Counted from the first letter of the stretch, positions 29,425-38,644 are shown. The stretch is 64,000 nucleotides of DNA from Cribrihabitans_A neustonicus (GCF_048820895.1 NZ_JBMERQ010000003.1:248001-312000), one strand, 5' to 3'. Program-made: numbers and translations. The notes: generated by a model from the letters alone, not told the origin.

Positions 29425-29594
29425 CGCTCCCGCCGATTTTTGCGGGGGATTTGCAAAATGCGGCGTAGTGCTGCGGATTTGCGCAGTATTCCGTTGCGTC
29501 CGGTTATCCTTTGTCAATCTCGCAAGGCTAGTTTCCCAGCAGGCGCGCGCCGCACCGGCCGCGGCTGTCATCTGGTACTACGGGAGAGACATTA

Positions 29595-30563
29595 ATGAAT
29601 TTCAAGGGGTTTGCGCTGGCGGTGGCGGCGGCGGTGCTGGCATTGCCTGCAGCGGCCGCGGATCTTGGCGATGTGAAGACGCCGATCCGCCTGGCCCTCA
29701 ACAACTGGACCGGGCAGCAGATCTCCAGCTACATCGTGGGCGGGATGCTGGAACATGCGGGCTACACTGTCGAATACGTGGAAGCCGATCCCAACGGTAT
29801 GTACGTGGACATGGCAACCGGAGGCCTGCACGCCGCGGTGGAGGTCTGGACCACCAGTTCGCCCGAAGCCTACTACGCCGCGCTGGAAGAGGGCAATGTG
29901 GTCTCCCTTGGCGACATGGGGCTGGAGGCGCGCAATGGCATCGTCTACCCCGCCTTCGTGTCGCAAATGTGCCCGGGCCTGCCCAAGTGGGAGGCGCTGC
30001 GTGACTGCGCGCACATTTTCTCCAAGGACGGCAAGGGCCCGAAAGGGCGCTACCTCGGCTACCCGGCCACCTGGGGCTCCCCGGGGGCGGACCGGATGCG
30101 CGCGCTGGAGCTGCCCTTCGAGTATGAGGTCGCCGAGTCCGAAGCCGCCATGATTGAGGAGTTCCGTGCCGCGATGACGGAAAAACGCCCGGTTATCGCT
30201 ACCTTCTGGCAGCCGCACTGGGCGATGTCCTCCTACGCGCTGCAATTCGTGCGCCTGCCAAAGCCGGAACCTGCCTGCCACAGCGACCCCGCCTGGGGCC
30301 CGAACCCGAATGCCACCGGCGATTGCGACATCGTGCGCGGTGGCGTGGTGAAGGCCGGCTGGGTCGGCCTGAAGGACAAGTTCCCGGCTGCGCATCAGAT
30401 CCTCAGCAACTTTACACTCAGTATCTGGGATCAGCAGCCGCTTCTGGGCATGGTGGACGTGAAAGGCGAATCCCACGCGGGTGCCGCCGCTGGCTGGCTG
30501 GCGGTCAACCGCGCCAAATGGGAGCCTCTGGTCGACAAGGCTACCGGCAAGTCCGGCACCTGA
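29595..30563 (+). CDS. glycine betaine/choline-type ABC transporter binding protein 1 (OpuAC family)
   Basis: 322-residue secreted protein. Residues 1-22 are a signal peptide ending AAA-D. The mature part has PIRLALNNWTGQQISSYIVGGMLEHAGY, WTTSSPEAYY, a Cys pair, and FWQPHWAMSSYALQFV, all typical of OpuAC proteins that cage quaternary ammonium groups with Trp residues. It has its own terminator and is followed, after about 480 bases, by a paralogue and the ATPase and permease genes. Betaine, choline or DMSP-like solutes are likely ligands. Confidence 0.88.
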   Translation: MNFKGFALAVAAAVLALPAAAADLGDVKTPIRLALNNWTGQQISSYIVGGMLEHAGYTVEYVEADPNGMYVDMATGGLHAAVEVWTTSSPEAYYAALEEGNVVSLGDMGLEARNGIVYPAFVSQMCPGLPKWEALRDCAHIFSKDGKGPKGRYLGYPATWGSPGADRMRALELPFEYEVAESEAAMIEEFRAAMTEKRPVIATFWQPHWAMSSYALQFVRLPKPEPACHSDPAWGPNPNATGDCDIVRGGVVKAGWVGLKDKFPAAHQILSNFTLSIWDQQPLLGMVDVKGESHAGAAAGWLAVNRAKWEPLVDKATGKSGT

Positions 30564-31045
30564 GCCTCCCGCCGCGCTCTGGCGCCTGCTGAGTCAGGCC
30601 CGCGGGCCGGAGGCGCGGCTGTGTCCCGGGCCTGCCGGGGAGGCGCAGCGGCCAAAACGGAAACCGCTTCCAGGAATGGGGGCGGTTTTTTCCGCGTCGC
30701 TGCCATACAGTGGTCCGGAAGCAGCCGGCCGGGGCGAAGCGAAGTCCCATGTCCGGCCGCCATTCTTGGCCCAGCGGTCCAATATTTGAAGCGCCGGTCA
30801 GAAAATCTGGGTGGAGGTGCCGTTTTTCGCTGGCAAACTGCCGCAAATCGGTCGAGAACTTGTGCAGGCCGCAGCCACAGTTGGCAGACAGGCTGACGCG
30901 GGCGCAAGGCCGGAACAGGAGACAAGCCGCCAGGATTGGGCTGCAGCGCCTTTGCACATTGTGGAGCCGCAGGCTCCGGCAGCAGGAGACAGGGCCGTTC
31001 CGTACCGAGGCTCGTTAGACTGGCGGCAACACAGGGAGAGATTTG
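30564..31045. other. intergenic region between the two binding-protein genes
   Basis: About 480 bases without a convincing gene. It contains a terminator at 30661-30692. The remaining open frames on either strand lack family similarity and good ribosome-binding sites. A promoter for the second binding-protein gene is expected near its right end, but no clear boxes were seen. Confidence 0.5.
30661..30692 (+). terminator. intrinsic terminator after binding-protein gene 1
   Basis: AAACCGC pairs with GCGGTTT over a 14-base loop and is followed by TTTT. It lies about 100 bases past the stop codon. Confidence 0.7.
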
Positions 31046-32011
31046 ATGAAATTGAACGCATTTGCCGCCGCTCTGGGCGCCACCGCGCTGAGCGCCGCCG
31101 CTGGCCTCGCCTCTGCGGCTGAGCTGGGCGATACCGGCACGCCGATCAAGCTGGCGCTGAACGAATGGACCGGCCAGCATGTGACCACCCATATCGCGGG
31201 CGAGATGCTGAAGGCTGCGGGCTATGACGTCGAATATGTCTCCGCCGGCATGATGAACCAGTTCCAGGCGATTGCCGACGGCGACATCCACGCGACGCTG
31301 GAAATCTGGTCTTCCAACGTATCCGACGAATACGCCAATAAGGTGGAGGAGGGCACCATCGTCGAGCTCGGCGACCTTGAGCTCGACGCCAAGGAAGGCA
31401 TCGCTTACCCCGCGCATGTCGCGGAGCTTTGCCCCGGTTTGCCGGCCTGGGAAGCGTTGAAGGACTGCGCGCCGCAATTCGCCACCGCCGAAACCTTGCC
31501 GCAGGGGCGCCTGGTGGATTACCCGGCTGACTGGGGCACCCCTGGCGCTGACCGCATGGCGGGGCTGGAGCTGCCCTTCAAGGCAGTGCCCGCGGGATCC
31601 GAAGCGGCCCTTATCGTCGAGCTGCGTGCCGCCACCGAACGCAAGACGCCGCTGCTCATCACCTTCTGGCAGCCGCATTGGGCGATGTCGGCCTATGACG
31701 TGAAATTCGTTGAGCTGCCCCCGGGCGACGAGGCCTGCTTCACGGATCCGGCCTGGGGCCCGAACCCCAATGCGGTGAACGATTGCGACTTCTCTCCCTC
31801 GCGCATTTTCAAGGCGGCTTGGGCCGGCATGGAGGAAAAGTGGCCCGCGGCCTATGAGATCCTGTCGAACTACACGCTCTCGGTCGAGGACCAGCAGCCG
31901 ATGATGGGCGCGGTCGACGTGGACGGGGGCAAGGTCGAAGAGGTTGTCGCCGAGTGGATGGCCGCCAACGAGGAAAAATGGCGCCCGGTGGTTGAGGCTG
32001 CAACCGAGTGA
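31046..32011 (+). CDS. glycine betaine/choline-type ABC transporter binding protein 2 (OpuAC family)
   Basis: 321-residue paralogue of the preceding binding protein. Signal peptide residues 1-22 (SAAAGLASA), then PIKLALNEWTGQHVTTHIAGEMLKAAGY, EIWSSNVSDEYANK, and FWQPHWAMSAYDVKFVE. ATG at 31046 is used; a TTG three bases upstream is in frame but less likely. It ends 11 bases before the ATPase start, so this copy is the one in the transporter operon. The two paralogues may differ in ligand or expression. Confidence 0.88.
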   Translation: MKLNAFAAALGATALSAAAGLASAAELGDTGTPIKLALNEWTGQHVTTHIAGEMLKAAGYDVEYVSAGMMNQFQAIADGDIHATLEIWSSNVSDEYANKVEEGTIVELGDLELDAKEGIAYPAHVAELCPGLPAWEALKDCAPQFATAETLPQGRLVDYPADWGTPGADRMAGLELPFKAVPAGSEAALIVELRAATERKTPLLITFWQPHWAMSAYDVKFVELPPGDEACFTDPAWGPNPNAVNDCDFSPSRIFKAAWAGMEEKWPAAYEILSNYTLSVEDQQPMMGAVDVDGGKVEEVVAEWMAANEEKWRPVVEAATE

Positions 32012-32021
32012 GCGCCGCCCA

Positions 32022-33074
32022 GTGACCGCTACGGATACACCTGCCATCACCTGCCGGAACGTCTGGCAGGTGTTTGGCCCCAACGCGGACAGCGCCCTGA
32101 AGGCGGCGCTGTCCCGGCATGATACCCCCGCCGCCGCCGCGGAGGAGTTGCGCGGCAAGGGGCTGATCCCGGCGGTGCAGGATGCGTCCTTTGACGTAAA
32201 GGAAGGCGAACTGTTTGTGATCATGGGGCTGTCGGGCTCCGGCAAGTCCACCCTTATCCGCTGCATCTCGCACCTTTTGCATGCCACCGGCGGCGAAATC
32301 CGCATCGACGGCGAGAACATCGTCGAGGCCAGCCCCAGGCGGCTGATCGAGCTGCGCCGCAAGAAGCTGGGCATGGTGTTCCAGCATTTCGGCCTGTTTC
32401 CGCATATGACAGTGGCCGACAACGTGGCCTACCCGCTGAAGGTGCAGGGCGTGCGCCGCAAGGCACGGCTCGCGAAGGCGCAGGAGGTGATCGACCTCGT
32501 TGGCCTTGGCGGGCGCGAGGGCAACTACCCGCGCGAGCTCTCCGGCGGCCAGCGCCAGCGGGTCGGCATCGCGCGCTCGCTGGTGGCGGACTGCTCGGTC
32601 TGGTTCCTCGACGAGCCCTTCTCGGCGCTCGATCCGCTGATCCGGCGTCAGCTGCAGGACGAATTCCTGGAGATCCAGGCCAAGCTGAAGACCACCATCG
32701 TCTTCATTACCCATGACATCAACGAAGCGCTGAAGCTTGCCGACCGCATTGCCATCATGCGCGATGGCAAGATCGTGCAGATCGGCACCCCGGCCGATAT
32801 CGTGCTGCGCCCGGCGGATGACTACGTGCGCGAGTTCTCCAAGGATGTCGCCAAGGGCCGTCATGCCCGCGTCGCCTCCGTCATGCAGGCGGGCGAGGGA
32901 CTGGCCCATGGCGCCGACGATCCGGGCCTGCGTCAGGACATGACCCTGGATGCGGCCCTCGCGCGCTGCATGGAGCTATACGAACCGGTGCCAGTACGCG
33001 GAGCCGACGGGCGGCTGGTCGGGGTGGTGAACCCTGCCGATCTCGCTGCCGCCCTGCAGGTGGAGCAGGGCTGA
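32022..33074 (+). CDS. glycine betaine/proline-type ABC transporter ATP-binding protein
   Basis: 350-residue ProV/OpuAA-like ATPase. Walker A is GLSGSGKST, Q-loop VFQHFGLFPHMTV, signature LSGGQRQRVG, Walker B SVWFLDEPFSALDP, then ITHDINEALKLADRIAIM. The C-terminal 70 residues contain a single CBS-like segment. Start set at GTG 32022; residues read from further upstream lie inside the previous gene and match nothing. It overlaps the permease start as TGATG. Confidence 0.9.
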   Translation: MTATDTPAITCRNVWQVFGPNADSALKAALSRHDTPAAAAEELRGKGLIPAVQDASFDVKEGELFVIMGLSGSGKSTLIRCISHLLHATGGEIRIDGENIVEASPRRLIELRRKKLGMVFQHFGLFPHMTVADNVAYPLKVQGVRRKARLAKAQEVIDLVGLGGREGNYPRELSGGQRQRVGIARSLVADCSVWFLDEPFSALDPLIRRQLQDEFLEIQAKLKTTIVFITHDINEALKLADRIAIMRDGKIVQIGTPADIVLRPADDYVREFSKDVAKGRHARVASVMQAGEGLAHGADDPGLRQDMTLDAALARCMELYEPVPVRGADGRLVGVVNPADLAAALQVEQG

Positions 33075-35110
33075 TGGCTGCGGTGACCAAGGGCGCCTGG
33101 GCTGCGCTGCTCGCGGCGGCCGTGGGCGCGCTCTGCCTGGTGCTGGAAGGCGTGGCGCCGTGGCTGTGGAAATTTCCCGCCGCCTGGGTGCTGCCTGCGA
33201 CCGAATGGGTGGGCGCGGGGCTGGAATGGTTCCTGGCGCTGATCAAACCCGCCGCGCGCGGCTTTTCGGCGCTGATGTTCTATCCGATGGACTGGGCCAA
33301 TGCACTGCTGAGCCACACACCCTGGCCGCTCCTGATCGCCGCCACCGCTGCGCTCGGCTGGATACTCGGCGGGCTGCCAATGGCGCTGATGGTGCTGGTG
33401 GGGCTGGGGTTCGTGCTCGCCTCAGGGTACTGGCCCGAGAGCATGAACACGCTGGCGCTGGTCGCGGTCTCCGTGCCGCTGGCGCTGATCCTGGGCGGCG
33501 GGATCGGCATCCTTGCGAACGAGATGCCGCGCCTGCGCAAGCCGGTGCAGGCGGTGCTGGACGTGATGCAGACGGTGCCGACCTTTGCCTATCTCACGCC
33601 GCTTCTGGTGCTGTTCGGCTTTGGCCCCGTGGTCGGCCTCATTGCGTCCGCCATCTATGCTGCGCCGCCGATGGCGCGCAATGTGCTGTTGGGGCTGGAG
33701 CGGGTCGAGCCGGAGATCAAGGAAGCCGCCGTCATGGCCGGCGGCACCCGCTTTCAGCAGCTGTTCCAATGTGAAATCCCCTCCGCCGGGCAGCAGATCA
33801 TGGTGGGCGTCAACCAATGCCTGATGGCAGCCTTGTCGATGGTGATCATCGCGGCGGTGATCGGCGGCTTTGACGACATCGGCTGGGAGGTCCTGCTGAC
33901 CATGCGCAAGGCGCAGTTCGGCCAGAGCCTGCTGGCAGGCTTGGTGATCGTGGTCTTTGCCATCCTGATCGACCGGATGAGCGGCACGCTGACCCAGGAC
34001 CGCCGCAAGCGCCATGACCGCCGGGTGGCCTGGGGGATCCTTGGCGCCGGGGTGCTGGCGACGCTGGTTCTGTGGGACAGCGCCCAGGCACCGGGCCGCT
34101 ATGCTCTGTTCGATCCCGTGGCGGACCAGGTGGATGCCGGGCTTTCCGCCTGGACGACCGCCCATGCCGCCACGCTCACGGCGGTGAAGAACAGCGTGAT
34201 GTTCTATGTGCTGCTGCCGCTCCGGATCGGGCTGGATCAGTCGGTGCTGCCGTTCACCTGGGGGTTCTCCTGGACACCCGCGATGAGCCTTGGACTGTTT
34301 GCCGCCGGGGGCGTGGCGGCGGTAGCCTGTGCGCTGCGCGGCCGCCTTGCGCTCGGGCTCCTGCTGCTGATCGCGGCCGGGGTGCTTGAAACCGGAATTT
34401 CCCAGCTGCCCTGGCCCTTTGTTCTGGCAGGGGCGGGCGCGCTGGCGTGGGTCGCGGGCGGGCGCTCTCTGGCGCTGATGACAGTGATCCTGCTGACGAC
34501 GATCTTGGTCTCGGGGCTCTGGGAACGGGCGCTCTTGTCGCTCTATCTCTCCGGCGCCGCAGTCTTTGCCTGCGCAGTGCTGGGCGGGGGCATCGGGCTT
34601 CTGTCCGCGGTCTCGCCCATGGCCTGGCGGATCGTGCGGCCCATCTGCGACATGCTGCAGACGATCCCGCTTTTTGTCTTCCTGATCCCGGTGCTGATGG
34701 TGTTCCAGATTGGCGAGTTCTCGGCTTTCCTCGCGATTATCGCCTATGCCATCGTGCCGATGATCCGCTACACGCGGCACGGGCTGACCGCGACGCCCGA
34801 GGAAATGATTGAGGCCGCCACCGCCGCCGGTGCCACCCGCTGGCAGATGCTGAAGGATATCCGCGCCCCTTATGCGGCTCCCTCGATCCTCTTGGGGCTG
34901 AACCAGACGATCCTTTATGCCTTTGCGATGCTGGTGATCGCCGCGCTCATTGGCACAACCGGCCTCGGCCAGTCGATTTACCTCGCGCTGGGACAGGCGG
35001 ATGTGGGGCTTGGCATCTCCGCCGGGGCGGCGATGGCGATCCTCGCGCTGATCGCCGACCGAATGGTGCAGGGCTTCGCCGAGGAGCGGCGAAGGGCCCT
35101 GGGGCTGTGA
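33074..35110 (+). CDS. fused double-domain permease of the betaine-type ABC transporter
   Basis: 678-residue membrane protein carrying two complete ProW-like permease domains in one chain. The first EAA loop is EIKEAAVMAGGTRFQQLFQCEIPSA (about residue 215) and the second is EMIEAATAAGATRWQMLKDIRAPYAAPS (about residue 580). About a dozen hydrophobic helices flank these. Most ProW/OpuAB proteins are single-domain (about 300 residues), so this is a tandem fusion that would act as an intramolecular dimer with the ATPase. Confidence 0.9.
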   Translation: MAAVTKGAWAALLAAAVGALCLVLEGVAPWLWKFPAAWVLPATEWVGAGLEWFLALIKPAARGFSALMFYPMDWANALLSHTPWPLLIAATAALGWILGGLPMALMVLVGLGFVLASGYWPESMNTLALVAVSVPLALILGGGIGILANEMPRLRKPVQAVLDVMQTVPTFAYLTPLLVLFGFGPVVGLIASAIYAAPPMARNVLLGLERVEPEIKEAAVMAGGTRFQQLFQCEIPSAGQQIMVGVNQCLMAALSMVIIAAVIGGFDDIGWEVLLTMRKAQFGQSLLAGLVIVVFAILIDRMSGTLTQDRRKRHDRRVAWGILGAGVLATLVLWDSAQAPGRYALFDPVADQVDAGLSAWTTAHAATLTAVKNSVMFYVLLPLRIGLDQSVLPFTWGFSWTPAMSLGLFAAGGVAAVACALRGRLALGLLLLIAAGVLETGISQLPWPFVLAGAGALAWVAGGRSLALMTVILLTTILVSGLWERALLSLYLSGAAVFACAVLGGGIGLLSAVSPMAWRIVRPICDMLQTIPLFVFLIPVLMVFQIGEFSAFLAIIAYAIVPMIRYTRHGLTATPEEMIEAATAAGATRWQMLKDIRAPYAAPSILLGLNQTILYAFAMLVIAALIGTTGLGQSIYLALGQADVGLGISAGAAMAILALIADRMVQGFAEERRRALGL

Positions 35111-35132
35111 GGGCCCGAGGGTGAGATCGTTC

Positions 35133-35157
35133 AAAGGGCGCCCCCGCGGCGCCCTTT
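35133..35157 (+). terminator. strong hairpin after the permease gene
   Basis: AAAGGGCGCC pairs perfectly with GGCGCCCTTT over a 5-base loop, 22 bases past the stop. The T-run is short (TTTGC), so efficiency is uncertain. Confidence 0.5.
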
Positions 35158-35373
35158 GCATCCTGGTTCCGGCTCATCCCGGCGCGGAACAAGGCCGAAA
35201 GCCGCCGCGCATCGCCGGCGCCCCTAATGCGGCGGCGATTTGGCGGAGGCAAAGTCCCTCGCGAGGGCGTACGGGCTTGGCCGGGATAAACTTCCAGCTA
35301 AGCCCCTCCGGATCGTCCCCCGCGCGCCGTCGGTGCACGTATCTGAAACCAAACTATCGGCAGGAGGTGCCGC

Positions 35374-36036
35374 ATGGGCGGCTGGTTCGAATTCATTGCG
35401 GCTTTGCTGCTGTTTCTGGCGAGCCACGCCATTCCGGTGCGTCCGCCGCTGCGCCCTTGGCTCATCGCGCGGCTGGGGCTGAGGGGCTACATTCTCGGCT
35501 ACAGCCTGCTGTCTCTGGCAATTCTCGCCTGGCTGATCGGCGCGGCGGCGCGGGCGCCCTATATGGGCATCCTGCCGCCCTGGGACGTGTTGCGCTGGGT
35601 GCCGCTCCTGGTGATGCCTTTCGCATGCCTGTTTGCAGTGGCTGGGGTGTGCGGACAGAACCCGCTCAGCTTCGGCGGCGCAGGCCCGGGCAGCTTCGAC
35701 CCGGCCAAGCCCGGGGTGCTGGCGGCCAGCCGCCACCCGTTGCTTGCGGCCATGGCGCTCTGGGCCGGGGCGCATCTGCTGGCCAACGGCGATCTGGCGC
35801 ATGCGCTGCTATTCGGCCTTTTCGCGGGCTTTGCTTTGGCAGGCATGGCAATGATCGACTGCCGCAGGCAGGGCGAACTGGGGCAGGCGGAATGGCTGCG
35901 CCTCAGCCGGGATACCGCATGGTTCAATCCCGCCCGTCTGCGCCCTTCGGGCTCGCAGGCGGCGCTGGCAGCGGGGCTGTTTCTGGTGCTGCTGGCGCTG
36001 CATACCCCGGTTATCGGCCTCCCGCCGTTTCCATGA
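35374..36036 (+). CDS. nnrU: NnrU family membrane protein
   Basis: 220-residue protein with about six hydrophobic helices. The pattern FLASHAIPVRPPLRPWLIARLG near the start and SFDPAKPGVLAASRHPLLAAMALWAGAHLLANGD in the middle are NnrU features. The family is often tied to nitrite/nitric-oxide metabolism in alphaproteobacteria, but no denitrification genes are in this window. A ribosome-binding site CAGGAGG lies before ATG 35374. Confidence 0.85.
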   Translation: MGGWFEFIAALLLFLASHAIPVRPPLRPWLIARLGLRGYILGYSLLSLAILAWLIGAAARAPYMGILPPWDVLRWVPLLVMPFACLFAVAGVCGQNPLSFGGAGPGSFDPAKPGVLAASRHPLLAAMALWAGAHLLANGDLAHALLFGLFAGFALAGMAMIDCRRQGELGQAEWLRLSRDTAWFNPARLRPSGSQAALAAGLFLVLLALHTPVIGLPPFP

Positions 36037-36135
36037 GGCAGGGAGGGGGATTGACCCCGGCATCGTTTTACCTGCCAATGACTCACCCCGCTCAACCCCG
36101 TCCGGCGGGTCCGGCGGCTACAGGAGAAGAGACTT

Positions 36136-36654
36136 ATGCACCTGTCCTATGTGATGACCGAGGAACGCGGCGCCACCGACCGGCTGCTGACGGATCTCGC
36201 GGCTGAACTGCAAGCGCGCGGGGTGCGTCTGGCGGGCATCGTGCAGACCAACACGGAATGCCATGACAGTGCGCTCTGCGACATGGATGTGCGGGTGCTG
36301 CCGGGGCAGCAGATCATCCGGATTTCGCAATCGCTCGGCCCCGGCGCGCGCGGCTGCCGGCTGAACCCTGAGGCGCTCGAGCAGGCGGTGGCGCTGGTCA
36401 CCGCATCGCTGCACGCGGCCCCCGCGCCGCAGCTGCTGATCGTCAACAAGTTCGGTAAGCACGAGGCCGCGGGACGTGGCCTCAGACCGGTGATCGGCGA
36501 GGCGCTGGCGATGGGTATCCCGGTGCTCTCGGGTGTGAACAGGATGAACCTGGAGGCCTTTTGCGCATTCGCAGATGGCATGGCCGAGGCCGCGCCCACC
36601 GACCTGGAGGCCCTCGCCGTCTGGGCCGGAAAGGCCGTGGCGGAAACCGCCTGA
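36136..36654 (+). CDS. DUF2478 protein (NTPase-like, often molybdenum-linked)
   Basis: 172 residues. It matches the DUF2478 pattern: LSYVMTEERGATDRLLTDLAAELQARGVRLAGIVQ at the start, CDMDVRVLPGQQIIRISQSLGPGARGCRL, and LLIVNKFGKHEAAGRGLRPVIGEAL. No intact Walker A is visible. Relatives are frequently beside molybdate transport genes, which are not present here. AGGAGAAGAG precedes the ATG. It is the last chromosomal gene before the integrated element. Confidence 0.8.
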   Translation: MHLSYVMTEERGATDRLLTDLAAELQARGVRLAGIVQTNTECHDSALCDMDVRVLPGQQIIRISQSLGPGARGCRLNPEALEQAVALVTASLHAAPAPQLLIVNKFGKHEAAGRGLRPVIGEALAMGIPVLSGVNRMNLEAFCAFADGMAEAAPTDLEALAVWAGKAVAETA

Positions 36655-36685
36655 CACTGGAAAAGCTTACTCGGAACAGCAGTTT

Positions 36686-36713
36686 AGCCCGCATTCCGAT
36701 GCGGGCTCTTTTT
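36686..36713 (+). terminator. intrinsic terminator after DUF2478 gene
   Basis: AGCCCGCAT pairs with ATGCGGGCT over a TTCCG-like loop and is followed by CTTTTT, 32 bases past the stop codon. Confidence 0.8.
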
Positions 36714-36786
36714 GCCGCCTGCAAAACCGTGGCAGTAACCGCGGTCTCGGGGCTGTACCACCATCAACCATCAATATATAGGGGAA

Positions 36787-36794
36787 GATGGTGG
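36787..36794 (+). other. attL core GATGGTGG
   Basis: Left copy of the 8-bp direct repeat bounding the element. Chromosomal bases lie to the left, the mobilization module to the right. Confidence 0.75.
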
Positions 36795-36910
36795 ACCTAA
36801 CTGGAGAAGAATCGAACCAATTGTTCGATATCCTTCAGGACTGGGAACGCCATCTCGCATCTTTTGATCGTAATGATCTGAGGTGCGACGATGACGAATT
36901 CGCACCATAA
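36788..36910 (+). other. displaced 3' end of the recombinase gene (used only in the excised circle)
   Basis: A 40-codon open stretch starting right at attL: M-V-D-L-T-G-E-E-S-N and ending D-D-D-E-F-A-P-stop. It has no ribosome-binding site of its own. Joined through GATGGTGG to the recombinase gene at the other end of the element, it is in frame and would form its natural C-terminus. Its last 20 bases overlap the mobC start. In the integrated state it is separated from the rest of the gene by almost 25 kb. Confidence 0.7.
36811..36829. repeat. inverted repeat upstream of mobC (candidate oriT or recombinase arm)
   Basis: ATCGAAC-5 bases-GTTCGAT, a perfect 7-bp inverted repeat located 17 bases inside the element and 62 bases before mobC. 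oriT hairpins often sit just before mobC; the position beside attL also allows a recombinase-binding role. The left part, GAATCGAACCAA (36809-36820), also occurs in the T-arm of the tRNA-Tyr. Confidence 0.35.
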
Positions 36911-37313
36911 TTTCAACGATCTAGCGGCAAAGCCCGCCAAAGAGCGCAAAAAACGCGAAGCGCCGTTTTCGCTGCGTTTGACCTTTGAGGAACGCGCCAA
37001 GCTCGAAGAAGCGGCCAACGGCGTGCCTCTGGGCGCATATATCAAGGCCGTGCTATTCGCGCAGGATCTCCAGAAGGTGCGGCGCAGGAATACCAACCCT
37101 GTGGCTGATCATGAGGCTCTGGGGCGCGTTCTGGCGGCTCTGGGGCAATCACATCTCTCCAGCAACCTCAATCAGCTCGCCCGCGCCGTAAACACGGGCA
37201 CGCTGCCTGTCCATCCTGAAATCGAATCCGAACTGCGTGAGGCCTGTTCTGATATCGCCAAAATGCGTGCGGCGCTGATCGAGGCGCTTGGCCTCGATGG
37301 AGGCGGCGCATGA
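36891..37313 (+). CDS. mobC: MobC-like plasmid mobilization (relaxosome) protein
   Basis: 140-residue basic protein. The N-terminal part has REAPFSLRLTFEERAKLEEAANG, a ribbon-helix-helix-type DNA-binding region, and the C-terminal half has the MobC motif ALGQSHLSSNLNQLARAVNTGTL. It helps the relaxase open oriT. It overlaps the relaxase start by four bases, and its own start lies inside the displaced recombinase tail. Confidence 0.87.
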   Translation: MTNSHHNFNDLAAKPAKERKKREAPFSLRLTFEERAKLEEAANGVPLGAYIKAVLFAQDLQKVRRRNTNPVADHEALGRVLAALGQSHLSSNLNQLARAVNTGTLPVHPEIESELREACSDIAKMRAALIEALGLDGGGA

Positions 37314-38629
37314 TCCTCAAAGGCAATCAGCGGGCACATGGCAAGGAACTGGCGCGGCATTTGCTGAATGACCGCGACAATGACCATGTGGAGCTGTTCG
37401 ATCTGCGCGGCTTTGCCGCCGATGACCTGACGGGCGCGATGCAGGAATGTGAAGCGGTGGCGCGCGGTACGCGCTGCCAAAAGCATCTGTTCTCCCTCAG
37501 CCTCAACCCGCTGGAACATGAAGATGTGCCAGTGGGGGCGTTTGAAGCGGCCATTGCCCGCGCTGAAACCTGCCTTGGGCTAGAAAATCAGCCCCGCGCC
37601 ATTGTCTTCCATGAAAAGGAAGGGCGCAGGCACGCCCATGCCGTTTGGTCGCGGATCGACGGCGAGCAGATGAAAGCGATTGAGCTTCCCTACTACAAAA
37701 CCCGCCTGAATGAAATCTCACGGGAGCTGTATCTGGAACATGGCTGGCGCATGCCGGACGGGTTCAAGGACAAGAAAAACCGCGATCCTCTATCCTTCAC
37801 GCTGGCGGAATGGCAGCAGGCCAAACGTACCAAGCAAGACCCGAGAGAGGTCAAATCCCTGATCCGGGAATGCTGGAGCGGATCAGATGACCGCAAGACC
37901 TTTGAGGCGGCACTCAACGGGAATGGCTATTGGCTTGCCCGTGGTGACAAACGCGGCTTTGTGGCGGTGGATTGGCGCGGTGAGGTGTATTCGCTCGCCC
38001 GCTGCACTGGAGCGAAAACGAAAGAGCTCAAAACCCGCCTCGGTGATCCGAAAGAATTGCTGTCAACGGATATGGCAAGAGCGCATTTGGCGGCGCAGCT
38101 TACGCCCAAACTCAAGGCCTGGGCGAAGGAGGAACGCGCCAGAGCTGAGAAAGCTAATCTTGCGGCCAAGTTCCAGCGCGACCAGATGGTGCAGCGCCAG
38201 CGCAAAATCCGCGATGATCTGAAACGCAAGCAGCAGCAACGCTGGCTTACTGAAGAAAAAGCGCGCGCGGCCAGAACGCCGACAGGCATACGCGGGCTCT
38301 GGGGCTGGATCACGGGCAAGAACCGTAAAATCCGCCAAGAAAACGAGGCCGAGATTGCCCGCGCGCAGAGCCGCGACCGCACCGAAAGGCAAGACATCAT
38401 CCGCAAGCAACTGGCCGAACGGCGCACATTGCAGCGGCAAATGAAGCTGGCTCGGGAAAAACAGCAGGCCAAGCTGCAAGAGCTGAACCGCGATGTGGCG
38501 CTAGCCATGAAGCTGCGCAAAGTGCCGGAAACCCGGCCAAAGCCAAATTGCGGGCGGGAGCGCGGTTCTGATCATATGCGCAGCCGTGACCGCTCCCGTG
38601 GCCGCGATGACGATTATTCACCCAGCTAG
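37310..38629 (+). CDS. relaxase/mobilization nuclease
   Basis: 439 residues. The start MILKGNQRAHGKELARHLL is shared by alphaproteobacterial MobP-like relaxases. The metal-binding His motif is seen as RRHAHAVWSRIDGE (about residue 105). The C-terminal half is a long, charged, coiled-coil-like region (about residues 260-400) rich in Arg, Lys, Glu and Gln. It would nick oriT and lead the strand to a helper conjugation system. Overlaps mobC by ATGA. Confidence 0.85.
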   Translation: MILKGNQRAHGKELARHLLNDRDNDHVELFDLRGFAADDLTGAMQECEAVARGTRCQKHLFSLSLNPLEHEDVPVGAFEAAIARAETCLGLENQPRAIVFHEKEGRRHAHAVWSRIDGEQMKAIELPYYKTRLNEISRELYLEHGWRMPDGFKDKKNRDPLSFTLAEWQQAKRTKQDPREVKSLIRECWSGSDDRKTFEAALNGNGYWLARGDKRGFVAVDWRGEVYSLARCTGAKTKELKTRLGDPKELLSTDMARAHLAAQLTPKLKAWAKEERARAEKANLAAKFQRDQMVQRQRKIRDDLKRKQQQRWLTEEKARAARTPTGIRGLWGWITGKNRKIRQENEAEIARAQSRDRTERQDIIRKQLAERRTLQRQMKLAREKQQAKLQELNRDVALAMKLRKVPETRPKPNCGRERGSDHMRSRDRSRGRDDDYSPS

Positions 38630-38644
38630 AGAAAGGAGACTGTC

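Noticed and set aside
30431..32422. 663-codon leftward frame opposite the betaine transporter genes
   Set aside because: Antisense to well-supported binding-protein and ATPase genes; no family features.
36758..36794. Inverted repeat CCACCATC...GATGGTGG as a pair of recombinase arms
   Set aside because: The left arm lies in chromosomal sequence outside the element and the pair is not repeated at the right junction, so it is more likely chance or part of the old region behind the tRNA.
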